This document shows positions 1 through 7,002 of a DNA stretch of 18,122 bases, piece after piece. The position numbers and the translations under genes were made by a program. Origin of the DNA: Bacteriovoracaceae bacterium UBA7695 (GTDB lineage Bacteria; Bdellovibrionota; Bacteriovoracia; Bacteriovoracales; Bacteriovoracaceae); the NCBI GenBank assembly GCA_002482685.1, contig DLGL01000076.1:32119-50240 (forward strand). Reading direction: 5' to 3'. The notes beneath the pieces are model-generated. The model saw only the letters and a program-made list of their open reading frames with translations. It was not told where the DNA came from and ran no database searches. Within the stretch, counting starts at the first letter, position 1; every line of letters begins with the position of its first letter.

Positions 1-1303
1 CCAGGGCAAGTTCTCTTTTATTTGTAACGAATTTAAAATCCCAGACATGAATATAAAATCTAAGTATTTCCTTCCATACGGCATGAGGCATCAGAGCTTC
101 GGCCATCTGAAGGTGATGATAGGCCATCTCATAGTCACCTTGATCAAAAGCGCTCTGACCAAGGGAGGCTTCTTTCCATGCTCTCTCAAAGGCGTTTAAG
201 GGCTCAGGTGCCTTAAATATCTTTGGCGACTCAGTCTTAGTTAGGTCAAATTCAAGCGTGATATCAGAAGAGGTAAGGGCACCACCACCTTCTTTCACAT
301 GAATCAGGCCTTGGGCGAGATTTATCTGAATCGCACCGACAGTGGAGAGGGTTGCACAGGGATGAACCCATCTTCTGATCTTCTGGTCTTTGACATCAGT
401 CATAAGGTCAAGAGAATGAGTCTCTTTTTTGCGGGCATATTTCTCTCTTAGCCATAACTCCCGCATTTGAGAGAATTCGATGAAGTGCTCGAAAGTGGAA
501 GAATCTTTATTCAGAGGGATGTTGGTAAAAATGAGAGGGGCGGATTCGTCGAGATTAAAAGACTCAATGTTCATTGAGGGGCCATCTATATCAGCACACA
601 TGACAGAGCCACTTTTGTCCATCATGTAGTAGCCCCATTTAGTGACAGAGATTTTTTTCCTGAGCTCCCTTCTGAACTCATTCATATTCGGAGCTTCAAA
701 TAATCCTTCAAAAGTTATCTTAAAAATGGATTCTCCATCTTTGTGGTAGTTCTTCCCCGGTTTGTGGTGGAGGGCCAGGCTGAATCCGCTATCATGAATG
801 GTCTGGATAAATAAAGGGGCCAGCCCTTCGCATGAGTAATTGAGGACAGCGGGTTTGCCTTCAATCTTCCAGTAGTAAAGACGTGGGTTTGAATTAAATA
901 TACCCATTAGTGGAAAATCGACTAAACGGTTATGAACGTAGCCATGGGGTGTTTTTTCAAACAATGTCGTGCACCCTGGAAGTAAGCCTTTTAGTTCGGG
1001 ATAGATCTGGCCGTAATGAGCGGCAAGTTCAAACAGGGAAAGAAAACTTTTATATTCAGAGACCCCGATCCCAAGTCCTTCCGAGTAAGCAGCAATACAT
1101 TCTTCCCAAAAGCCCTCTTCTTTTTTTTTCATCATTTCCCGGGCGCGCGAAAGTATATCCTGACCGTAACGTAGAAATTGGTTGGCCGAAAGAAGGGATG
1201 AAACTCTTTTTTCCAGGGCCTTGTAGCTTTCTTTTTCTTTCAGCCCAAGCTGATAGAGGTTTTCAATGGGGTCACCAATTAAAGGCACGAGAATCGTTTT
1301 CAT
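1..1303 (-). CDS. C45/penicillin acyltransferase-like Ntn-hydrolase (3' end beyond window)
   Basis: The reading frame stays open from the ATG at 1303 to the left edge (about 434 codons visible), so the gene is incomplete here. Around residue 110 it has a Gly110-Cys111-Thr-Thr motif followed by HNRLVDF (124-130). This resembles the C45 acyl-CoA:6-aminopenicillanate acyltransferase / choloylglycine-hydrolase-like families, where autocatalytic cleavage before Cys exposes the N-terminal nucleophile. In the penicillin acyltransferase the processing site is Gly102-Cys103, nearly the same position. No signal peptide is visible. A helical region past residue 370 goes beyond the usual core. The start is supported by TAGG five bases upstream, and the gene begins one base after the stop of the upstream phosphatase gene, so the two are probably co-transcribed and coupled. 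Seen: motif and operon. Inferred: amide or peptide hydrolase or acyltransferase; the substrate is unknown. Confidence 0.6.
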   Translation of the reverse strand, partial: MKTILVPLIGDPIENLYQLGLKEKESYKALEKRVSSLLSANQFLRYGQDILSRAREMMKKKEEGFWEECIAAYSEGLGIGVSEYKSFLSLFELAAHYGQIYPELKGLLPGCTTLFEKTPHGYVHNRLVDFPLMGIFNSNPRLYYWKIEGKPAVLNYSCEGLAPLFIQTIHDSGFSLALHHKPGKNYHKDGESIFKITFEGLFEAPNMNEFRRELRKKISVTKWGYYMMDKSGSVMCADIDGPSMNIESFNLDESAPLIFTNIPLNKDSSTFEHFIEFSQMRELWLREKYARKKETHSLDLMTDVKDQKIRRWVHPCATLSTVGAIQINLAQGLIHVKEGGGALTSSDITLEFDLTKTESPKIFKAPEPLNAFERAWKEASLGQSAFDQGDYEMAYHHLQMAEALMPHAVWKEILRFYIHVWDFKFVTNKRELAL

Positions 1304-1304
1304 C

Positions 1305-2393
1305 TTAACCTACGTAATATTCAACGAGATGGTGTAAATTATTCGCAAATTCCATATTGAACTTACGAGACTGAAGTTGCTCAAGCATATGGGGCTTGCA
1401 GCGGATATAAATTTTCACCTTCCCCCGAGGCTGAGCATCGCTCATATTTTTAAGCTGATAAAATTTAGAAAGAAACCGGAAATGCTGCTGATTAGTCAGC
1501 TTGAAGGATTCTTCTTTTTTTATAAGATTCCAGATCGTCCAGGGATCGTAGCGTCCAATTAAAATAGCGGCCAGCGTGAGGTAAATAATTGTGTCCGATT
1601 CAAATCCATCTCCTACGAGAACTAACTCGTTGGGAATTCCAGTCATCAGCAGAATATTTACAATAGTGTTGAGTTTATAAAATCCCTGAGATTTTAAATC
1701 TTTTGTTGAGAGATCCCCCTCGAAAAATGAAAAAATATTCCGGTAATCTTTCAGGAATATGTTTCCTGTATAGATTTCGTGCTGATAAAGCCAGTCCCGG
1801 ATAGCGTTTTCATAAAAGTGAGGCGACGCAGAGACAACAAAGGGTTGGAATTCTTCTCTGGTGTAACGTTGAACCAGATCAATGGAGCTATCAACCGGTG
1901 GGAAATAGCTTACCGGGTTTCTTAAAGAGAGGTAGAGCTCTTTCATTGTGGAGTAACGGGTATCCACCAGGGTTTTATCAAAGTCTGTGATAAAAATCTT
2001 TTTAGGAAGATTAATTTTGGTAGGGATAAAACTTCCAATCAATAGATCAAGACCGGGATGTGAGCGGGTCTCAAAAAGTTTAAGTTTTACCACTTTTCCT
2101 GTTTCTGGCTGAGGGATTTTAAAATTAAAGTTACCGAAACTATCTGAGTCAAAACTTCTGATAGTTGTCTCTTCATCCTTTTCAGAAAGCCCGATGACCT
2201 TAAGCCTGAATTCATTTGAAGACATAAGCCCCATGCTTTGGATGGGCCTGGTGGGAACAATTTCTTTTAAATTCTGATTGATCTCTTCCAGCAGATGGAA
2301 TTTTGCCTGTGAGGAGTAACTCATAGACGCGCGGATATGAATATACTGATCAGATTCAACACCGGTAAAATGCACAAGTTTAGGACGCCTCAT
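1305..2393 (-). CDS. App1-like (DUF2183) HAD-type phosphatase
   Basis: A 362-residue protein. The catalytic half begins near residue 132 with ITDFDKTLVDT, where Asp137 and Asp139 form the HAD DxD motif. It continues with FVVSASPHFYENAIRDWL (185-202, motif II Ser), a GNIFLKDY segment, FYKLNTI (Lys240, probable motif III) and LVGDGFESD (259-267, motif IV acids). This order is typical of the App1/DUF2183 phosphatidate phosphatase-related family. The N-terminal 130 residues are mostly beta-rich and may be the accessory domain seen in that family. No signal peptide or membrane segment is visible. No Shine-Dalgarno sequence precedes the ATG, but TAGAAT lies 7 bp upstream, which suggests a leaderless message. 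The gene is first in a two-gene operon with the Ntn-hydrolase and divergent from acyP. A phospholipid substrate is inferred from the family only. Confidence 0.7.
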   Translation of the reverse strand: MRRPKLVHFTGVESDQYIHIRASMSYSSQAKFHLLEEINQNLKEIVPTRPIQSMGLMSSNEFRLKVIGLSEKDEETTIRSFDSDSFGNFNFKIPQPETGKVVKLKLFETRSHPGLDLLIGSFIPTKINLPKKIFITDFDKTLVDTRYSTMKELYLSLRNPVSYFPPVDSSIDLVQRYTREEFQPFVVSASPHFYENAIRDWLYQHEIYTGNIFLKDYRNIFSFFEGDLSTKDLKSQGFYKLNTIVNILLMTGIPNELVLVGDGFESDTIIYLTLAAILIGRYDPWTIWNLIKKEESFKLTNQQHFRFLSKFYQLKNMSDAQPRGKVKIYIRCKPHMLEQLQSRKFNMEFANNLHHLVEYYVG

Positions 2394-2400
2394 AGGAGAT

Positions 2401-2406
2401 ATTCTA
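2401..2406 (-). promoter_or_regulatory. Candidate -10 box for the App1-like gene
   Basis: On the minus strand this reads TAGAAT, five of six matches to TATAAT. It ends 7 bp before the ATG at 2393. The sequence in between (ATCTCCT) is not a ribosome binding site, so transcription may begin at or next to the start codon. No convincing -35 box was found. Confidence 0.35.
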
Positions 2407-2452
2407 ACAAATAAGCTTGCGAAGTTCTTAACTTTTTTGCCACAATAAGGTC

Positions 2453-2737
2453 ATGCTTCAGATGACTCTTAATATCAAAGGTAAAGTTCAGAAAGTGGGA
2501 TTCCGCTACAGCGTTGTGGATTATGTGATGACCCAGAATTTACCGATCGTTGGTCACGTGCGCAATTTAGCTGATGGCTCCGTCCAGGTTATTGCCCAGG
2601 GTGATATTGAGGCCCTTAAAGAGCTTCACCGCTTTTGCACGAAAGGTCCACCTAAAGCAGAGGTTAGGGAAGTCACCGAAGAGGTTTCTCCTATAACGAA
2701 ATTGAATTTTTCAAATTTTGGTCTTCTTTCAGAATAG
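2453..2737 (+). CDS. acyP: Acylphosphatase
   Basis: A 94-residue protein of the usual acylphosphatase size, with GKVQKVGFRYSV at 10-21 and GHVRNLADGSVQVIAQG at 34-50. Arg18 (phosphate binding) and Asn38 (positions the catalytic water) match the two active-site residues of the family, and the ending KGPPKAEVREV is also typical. It hydrolyses acyl phosphates such as acetyl phosphate and 1,3-bisphosphoglycerate in the cytoplasm. The start is uncertain: AAGG at 2447-2450 is only 2 bases from the ATG at 2453 but 11 from the in-frame ATG at 2462. A start at 2462 would remove three residues and keep the fold. The gene is divergent from the App1-like gene and converges on the Hsp20-domain gene, with 5 bp between the stop codons. 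Confidence 0.93.
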   Translation: MLQMTLNIKGKVQKVGFRYSVVDYVMTQNLPIVGHVRNLADGSVQVIAQGDIEALKELHRFCTKGPPKAEVREVTEEVSPITKLNFSNFGLLSE

Positions 2738-2742
2738 GGTAC

Positions 2743-3894
2743 TTAAGAGTACTTAATCGTATAGGTCATGACCCCACCATCAAAAACAGACTTCACACTC
2801 TTGGCATCCAGGTGGCGGCCCGTCTCTAATCTCGTAGAGAAAGACTCAACTTTGTGCACTTTATTTACGGTGTCCTGAGTTTTGTGGGTGTCGTCGTAGC
2901 GGCGGTTAAAGTTTACGATGGCCTGCTTTCCATTAACGGCAAGCTGAACATCTTCTTTTGCGTGATCCGGAATCTTAACAGAAACTTCAACTCTGTCCTC
3001 AAACTTTTTTAGAGTAGGTTTCAATTCTGTAAAAGAGTAAAAAGGGTCATCGGACCGCACGATGCTGGTCTTAAGTTCGGCCGTCATAGAGTCTTTCATT
3101 TTCTCAACGACTTTCTTATTTAATTCTTCAAGACGTTTAATATCGTCCTGGCGGATTTTAACATTTTCGGCGTATTTTTTCTCAAAATCCTGATCTTGCT
3201 GTTTAAGTCCCTTGCGGTACTCTCCATCTCTGACTTCAATGTGCTGAGAGTGGGCAGTGGTTAGTTTAGTCATATCCTGCTGCTGCTTGATATTTGTGTT
3301 CTGACGCTCGGCCTTAAACACTTTATCCTGATCATCTTTGATCTTTTTATAGTTATGAGTGTCCCGCTGGTACTTCTCAGTAAAGTCTTGAGACAGATGA
3401 TTGATCTTGGCGTTGTGTTGGGTGTCCTGGTCAGAAATCTCCTGAGAGCGGATACGATTCAGATCTGAGATCTGCTCCTGACCGGATTGATTAATTTTTT
3501 TGTGCTCTTTAGAGAAGCGGTACTGAAGTTCTTCAAGATAGAGATCATTTTCCTGTTTCAATCGGTCTCTTTCAACCGAGAGCTTAGCATGCTCTTCTTG
3601 CTTTGTTTTTGAGGTATAGTCTTTCAGGTCTTTAATCTGCCGATCTGTGAGTTTTTTTGTCGTATCAAGATGCGTCTTCATCTGTTCAAGAACTTTTTCT
3701 TTCTTCTCAGATTCAGCTGCAACTTGCTTAATGTTTTCATGCTGAAGGTCCACAAGTTCAATCTCGTGGGATTTTTTTACTTCCGTTTTGAGGTTGTCAT
3801 GCCCTTCATCCATGCGCTTGATCTCGCGATTCTGCTTTCGGCGGAGAGTTTCGACCTGACGGTTGTTTAATACTTCGACGTCTTTAATACTCAT
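2743..3894 (-). CDS. Long coiled coil fused to a C-terminal Hsp20/alpha-crystallin domain
   Basis: A 383-residue protein from the ATG at 3894. Residues 1 to about 275 are almost wholly charged, helical, Gln/Lys/Glu/Asp-rich sequence with no Pro, as in a long coiled coil. The last 100 residues have the small-heat-shock-protein pattern: DRVEVSVKIPDHAKEDVQLAV, a short basic turn, a VESFSTRLETGRHLDA-type strand, then VKSVFDGGVMTYTIKY at the very end. The C-terminal IxI oligomerisation tail of most Hsp20 proteins is absent. An upstream start at 3933 is possible, but the chosen ATG overlaps the stop of the preceding gene as ATGA and has AAGGA about 10 bases upstream, so coupled translation is likely. 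It is third in a three-gene minus-strand operon. Inference: a cytoplasmic chaperone or scaffold that uses the coiled coil instead of the IxI tail to assemble. Confidence 0.72.
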   Translation of the reverse strand: MSIKDVEVLNNRQVETLRRKQNREIKRMDEGHDNLKTEVKKSHEIELVDLQHENIKQVAAESEKKEKVLEQMKTHLDTTKKLTDRQIKDLKDYTSKTKQEEHAKLSVERDRLKQENDLYLEELQYRFSKEHKKINQSGQEQISDLNRIRSQEISDQDTQHNAKINHLSQDFTEKYQRDTHNYKKIKDDQDKVFKAERQNTNIKQQQDMTKLTTAHSQHIEVRDGEYRKGLKQQDQDFEKKYAENVKIRQDDIKRLEELNKKVVEKMKDSMTAELKTSIVRSDDPFYSFTELKPTLKKFEDRVEVSVKIPDHAKEDVQLAVNGKQAIVNFNRRYDDTHKTQDTVNKVHKVESFSTRLETGRHLDAKSVKSVFDGGVMTYTIKYS

Positions 3895-4181
3895 AGCTTC
3901 GCATCCTTGCTTGAGTCGTAGGGATGATTGCACACGGGTTTATGTTTTCCGGTGTAACCGGGACAAATCCATGTGCGCATTAAATCTACACTCACGCGGC
4001 TTCCACCGTGATAGCTCTGAAACATCTGAGGATTAAGAGTGGAGACGATGTACTGAGAATTGGATCTTGTGGCCACTGCGTAAGGATCATTACTCTTAAC
4101 AATATATTGGTAAGCGCGGTACTCGGCGGAAGCACCAGCAGAAAGACCTAATAGGGTAAGAGTGAGGATCAGCTTATTCAA
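3891..4181 (-). CDS. Small secreted protein, unknown function
   Basis: A 96-residue protein starting with TTG, directly after and in frame with the TAA of the upstream gene (4184-4182), so no earlier start is possible. AAGGA about 10 bases before the TTG, inside the upstream gene, serves as ribosome binding site. Residues 1-19 form a clear Sec signal peptide (basic start, Leu-rich core, cleavage after Ala-Ser-Ala). The mature part, about 77 residues, is Tyr- and Ser-rich and has two Cys spaced by about ten residues (WICPGYTGKHKPVC) that could form a disulfide. I do not recognise the family. Its stop overlaps the start of the coiled-coil/Hsp20 gene. Confidence 0.7.
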   Translation of the reverse strand: MNKLILTLTLLGLSAGASAEYRAYQYIVKSNDPYAVATRSNSQYIVSTLNPQMFQSYHGGSRVSVDLMRTWICPGYTGKHKPVCNHPYDSSKDAKL

Positions 4182-4493
4182 TTAATGAAGTTCCTTAAGT
4201 TTATCGAGAGCACGGTATTCCACCATTTTCATAAAAGAGAGTACAAAGTCTTTTCTGTCATCGTTTGTCAGGGCCTGGATGGCCGTTTTCTTTTTTTCAA
4301 TTGAATGATGTCTTTCAATCTGACGATAAAATTTGTGAACAGTTTCGGCCGCCCTTGAGAACGACATCTTTCTCACTTCATTTTTATCAGCGAAGGATTC
4401 AGCAATCCATTCCTGATAAAATAGTGGCAGATAACCGGTGCTTCCTGCTTCGATTAACTGATCCAATCCTTGTGCTTCCTGCATCTTGCGCAT
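4182..4493 (-). CDS. Small helical cytoplasmic protein, unknown function
   Basis: From the ATG at 4493 this encodes 103 residues. That start has GGGAG four bases upstream; a longer version from the ATG at 4520 lacks a good ribosome binding site and would leave only 14 bp to the divergent gene. The protein is charged, predicted helical, and has no Cys, signal peptide or membrane segment. The middle (FYQEWIAESFADKNEVRKMSF) and the ending (LDKLKELH) look amphipathic. It is first in the operon with the secreted protein and the coiled-coil/Hsp20 protein. I recognise no family. Confidence 0.6.
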   Translation of the reverse strand: MRKMQEAQGLDQLIEAGSTGYLPLFYQEWIAESFADKNEVRKMSFSRAAETVHKFYRQIERHHSIEKKKTAIQALTNDDRKDFVLSFMKMVEYRALDKLKELH

Positions 4494-4582
4494 ATGGCTC
4501 CCTTTTTTACTCCTCTCCATCTTAACTTGAGAGTATGATCAAGGTTGAGAGGGTAGCTTTTGCCAGGGGAGAGGTCCCATTT

Positions 4583-4960
4583 ATGGATGAATTTTATTTA
4601 TCAGAAGAGGTTTTAGAGTGGTTAGGGCTTAAAAAGTCCGAGTACCTGTCTAGATTGATCGAGAACATGGGGTCTGACGACGTGCCGTATGAAGATTTTA
4701 TGAAGTACGACGACCTCATCCCATCTACTTTGTCAGGGCCCGACTGGAGTATTGAAACTCTGGAAGATGATCAAAGGGTCAAGACTTTTTGCAGGACTTT
4801 TGGAGATCCACAACTGCTTCATCAGGTTGTGATAGGTGCTTTGGTTCCGGACCAGAATAAGAATGATGTCTTCATTCCGATTCTGACTTTCGTGACAAAA
4901 TCAGAATCACTGGTCAATCTTTTCGCAGGTGGAAAAGTTCCAAGACCGATTTTAAATTAG
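4583..4960 (+). CDS. Unknown 125-residue acidic protein
   Basis: The chosen ATG at 4583 has a strong purine-rich ribosome binding site (GGGGAGAGG at 4566-4574) eight bases upstream. The frame also allows an ATG at 4535, adding 16 residues, but with only weak pairing. The later start leaves about 90 bp for divergent promoters between this gene and the operon at 4493. The protein is soluble and acidic, has one Cys and no signal peptide. Its C-terminal half (VVIGALVPDQNKNDVFIPIL) has alternating hydrophobic residues typical of beta strands. The stop lies 5 bp from the stop of the convergent lipoprotein gene. Function not recognised. Confidence 0.6.
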   Translation: MDEFYLSEEVLEWLGLKKSEYLSRLIENMGSDDVPYEDFMKYDDLIPSTLSGPDWSIETLEDDQRVKTFCRTFGDPQLLHQVVIGALVPDQNKNDVFIPILTFVTKSESLVNLFAGGKVPRPILN

Positions 4961-4965
4961 GCTGT

Positions 4966-5658
4966 TTATCTAAGCGGAATATCCAGATAAGAGTGGGCCG
5001 CTTTAAAGTCATTGCAACTTGTAGTCATCAGCGCCCGGGCAGCGTGATCACAGGCGGCAGATGTTCTGGGGCCATAAGGACAAGCAGAGCTGGCATAGTT
5101 TACATAAGCATTCATACAAGAGTAATACGCAGTGAGAGAAGACTCTTTCATAATCATCACACCATTAATCGGATTGCCTGTAAAACCACTGCGGGTTTTA
5201 TAGAGAGTCCCATAAGAAATCTTTAATGCTACAGGTAGAAAACATTGCGGTTGACCAAGGTAAGTAGAGTTACCGGAACCATCTCTGTAAGTCGGTATCA
5301 GACAAGTTTTTAGAGAGTCTGAGAGTTCAGGATAAACTGCTACTTGCCCTTCGTTCATTGAACTCTGACAAATTCCCATATACCCGATTCCAGCAGCGTA
5401 ATACTTATTAGGGGACAAGTCACAACTTTCAAATCCTGCCGGAGGGTTAACCTTCGTGGGATTTTGGCCGCCATTGTTGCTTCCCGTAGTTGCGCCTGTA
5501 TTGAAAGGATTGTTGTTGTTGTTGTTGTTGTTGTTGTTTCCTGGAACTGGTGCCTGCACTCCATCACCTGTAGTGACACTGGCAAGACGGTTTCTCTGTG
5601 GGCTATCACAGCTCACGGCGAGGACACAAATTGTAAGGGCCAACATAAGTTTTTTCAT
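4966..5658 (-). CDS. Cys-rich lipoprotein with a poly-Asn linker
   Basis: A 230-residue protein with a lipoprotein signal peptide: two Lys, a hydrophobic core, then the lipobox Leu-Ala-Val-Ser-Cys with Cys17 as the lipidation site. There is no Asp at +2 to +3 beyond Asp18, so sorting cannot be settled. Residues 41-50 are ten consecutive Asn, followed by a Gly/Thr/Asn-rich low-complexity linker. From about residue 75 there is a compact domain with eight Cys, enough for four disulfides, which fits a periplasmic or surface location. The start has GGAG six bases upstream. No known family was recognised. Neighbours: convergent with the unknown gene at 4583-4960 and divergent from the membrane-anchored gene at 5770. 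Confidence 0.75.
   Translation of the reverse strand: MKKLMLALTICVLAVSCDSPQRNRLASVTTGDGVQAPVPGNNNNNNNNNNPFNTGATTGSNNGGQNPTKVNPPAGFESCDLSPNKYYAAGIGYMGICQSSMNEGQVAVYPELSDSLKTCLIPTYRDGSGNSTYLGQPQCFLPVALKISYGTLYKTRSGFTGNPINGVMIMKESSLTAYYSCMNAYVNYASSACPYGPRTSAACDHAARALMTTSCNDFKAAHSYLDIPLR
5509..5538. repeat. Trinucleotide microsatellite encoding ten Asn
   Basis: Nine perfect TTG units on the plus strand (AAC on the coding strand) plus one variant codon (AAT). Replication slippage would change the linker by whole residues without breaking the frame. Confidence 0.9.
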
Positions 5659-5739
5659 ACAGTCTCCGACTAATTCATCCTCCTATTCGGTAGATAGAAT
5701 TATTTCATGAGTTTTTTATGAACTCCGATAGGTAAGCAA

Positions 5740-5769
5740 ATGAAAATTCTTTATGTTCTGAAGGTTTAG
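5740..5769 (+). CDS. Possible 9-codon leader ORF (MKILYVLKV)
   Basis: An ATG at 5740, with AGG about seven bases upstream, opens a nine-codon frame that ends in TAG at 5767-5769. That stop is directly followed by the ATG of the next gene. The downstream gene's ribosome binding site (GAAGG) lies inside this small ORF, so ribosomes translating it would affect initiation there. It could also be chance; no conservation can be assessed. Confidence 0.3.
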   Translation: MKILYVLKV

Positions 5770-7002
5770 ATGCGTTGGTTAATTGGAATTATAGCTATCG
5801 TTCTGATATTCGTGGTTACGGGCGCGGGCCTCTATTATCTGGCCAAGGATTATCCTTACAAAAAGTACTCCGGTTGGATTTCAGGCACTTCTAAAGACCG
5901 CTACTACAGTATTGAAGGACATAAGAAGCTCTTGCTAACTCCCAGTGAGCTGGAGGAAATTCCTCCTTACCAGGAAGATTACACTCAACTTTGGAAAGAG
6001 TTTCCACTTAGAAATTGTGTTATCCCACTGCCTACGAGGCATCCGATGTATATGACCTTGCCGATTGTTGAGGCCAATGGGAAAACAGGAATGCCTCAGT
6101 TTGGAATCATCCTTCAAAATCCTGCTGGAAGAGAAGTCATTCGCATCTATACGCTTCCTAATCGTCTCTACCAGGATTACTCTCAGGGCCAGGAGCTCTT
6201 TAAGCTCCCTTTTGTAAGAAACCGCATACTGAATAAAAACCTCGATGAGCTCTGGAAAGATATTTTTTCATATAAAATTGAAGTCAAAAAGAAGCCCCTG
6301 GATCAGATGATCTATGATTTATACCTTCTTCATGTGCGCTCAAAGTTTCTTCCTAAAGATACTCTTCGCTATGGGCTCATAAAAGATGGTAAACAAGCAA
6401 TGGTGGAGTTGGTCTCGCCTGATAAGGACTATAAAGTTGAGTTGGTGCTAACTCAGGAAAGTGGGTCCATTTTCTCCTACATCATCCGCACTGAGGTAAA
6501 TAAACCCGAATCAATGAAACTCAGAGCAAAATTTCTTCATAACATTTCTTTTACGTCTGTGGATGAGTCCATCGGCCGTCTTCTCTATACTGAATTTAAG
6601 CAACTCAATTACGCCCGACAGGTCGACTCTGAGGGCATGCAGTACCTCTTTTCAGCATGGTCACAAAATCCAGAGGGCCTGGAACTACTCAAAGAGATGA
6701 TTAATTATCTTGAGCGAGGGGCCCATAACAAAAAGCCTCTCAAAGTTTTTTATACATATTCATTTAAGCGCTACGGGAAAACTTTTAGTTCCCGGAAAAA
6801 TGTCGATGAACAAGACGATCCTAATTTAAGTCTTCAGAGAAAAATTGAAATTGAAGAAAAAGAAAATCGCGCCCGGGCGGAAGCTTTTAACAACCGGCCA
6901 GCTGAAGTCCAGGAGCTGACCCCGGATGAAAAGATGAACTTATATTTAAAGAAGGCCAAAGAGAGAAAGCCGGAAGAAACTGATGATATCAGAGTTCATT
7001 AG
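5770..7002 (+). CDS. Membrane-anchored protein, unknown function
   Basis: A 410-residue protein with one N-terminal hydrophobic segment (about residues 3-25) preceded by a single Arg, so it is probably anchored with the rest outside the cytoplasm. The body (40-340) mixes beta strands and helices. It has repeated basic and aromatic patches but no motif I recognise. The last 60 residues (EIEEKENRARAEAF onward) are charged and probably coiled or disordered. The start has GAAGG five bases upstream. The stop TAG overlaps the stop TAA of the convergent amidohydrolase gene by 3 bases. Confidence 0.75.
   Translation: MRWLIGIIAIVLIFVVTGAGLYYLAKDYPYKKYSGWISGTSKDRYYSIEGHKKLLLTPSELEEIPPYQEDYTQLWKEFPLRNCVIPLPTRHPMYMTLPIVEANGKTGMPQFGIILQNPAGREVIRIYTLPNRLYQDYSQGQELFKLPFVRNRILNKNLDELWKDIFSYKIEVKKKPLDQMIYDLYLLHVRSKFLPKDTLRYGLIKDGKQAMVELVSPDKDYKVELVLTQESGSIFSYIIRTEVNKPESMKLRAKFLHNISFTSVDESIGRLLYTEFKQLNYARQVDSEGMQYLFSAWSQNPEGLELLKEMINYLERGAHNKKPLKVFYTYSFKRYGKTFSSRKNVDEQDDPNLSLQRKIEIEEKENRARAEAFNNRPAEVQELTPDEKMNLYLKKAKERKPEETDDIRVH

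Noticed and set aside
910..1308. A 132-codon plus-strand open frame
   Set aside because: It lies opposite the Ntn-hydrolase gene, has an odd composition with many aromatic and Ser runs, and no ribosome binding site. The minus-strand frame carries the recognisable motif.
5456..5710. Plus-strand frames with poly-Leu or poly-Val opposite the lipoprotein
   Set aside because: The homopolymers are the microsatellite read in other frames; they are not membrane segments of a real gene.
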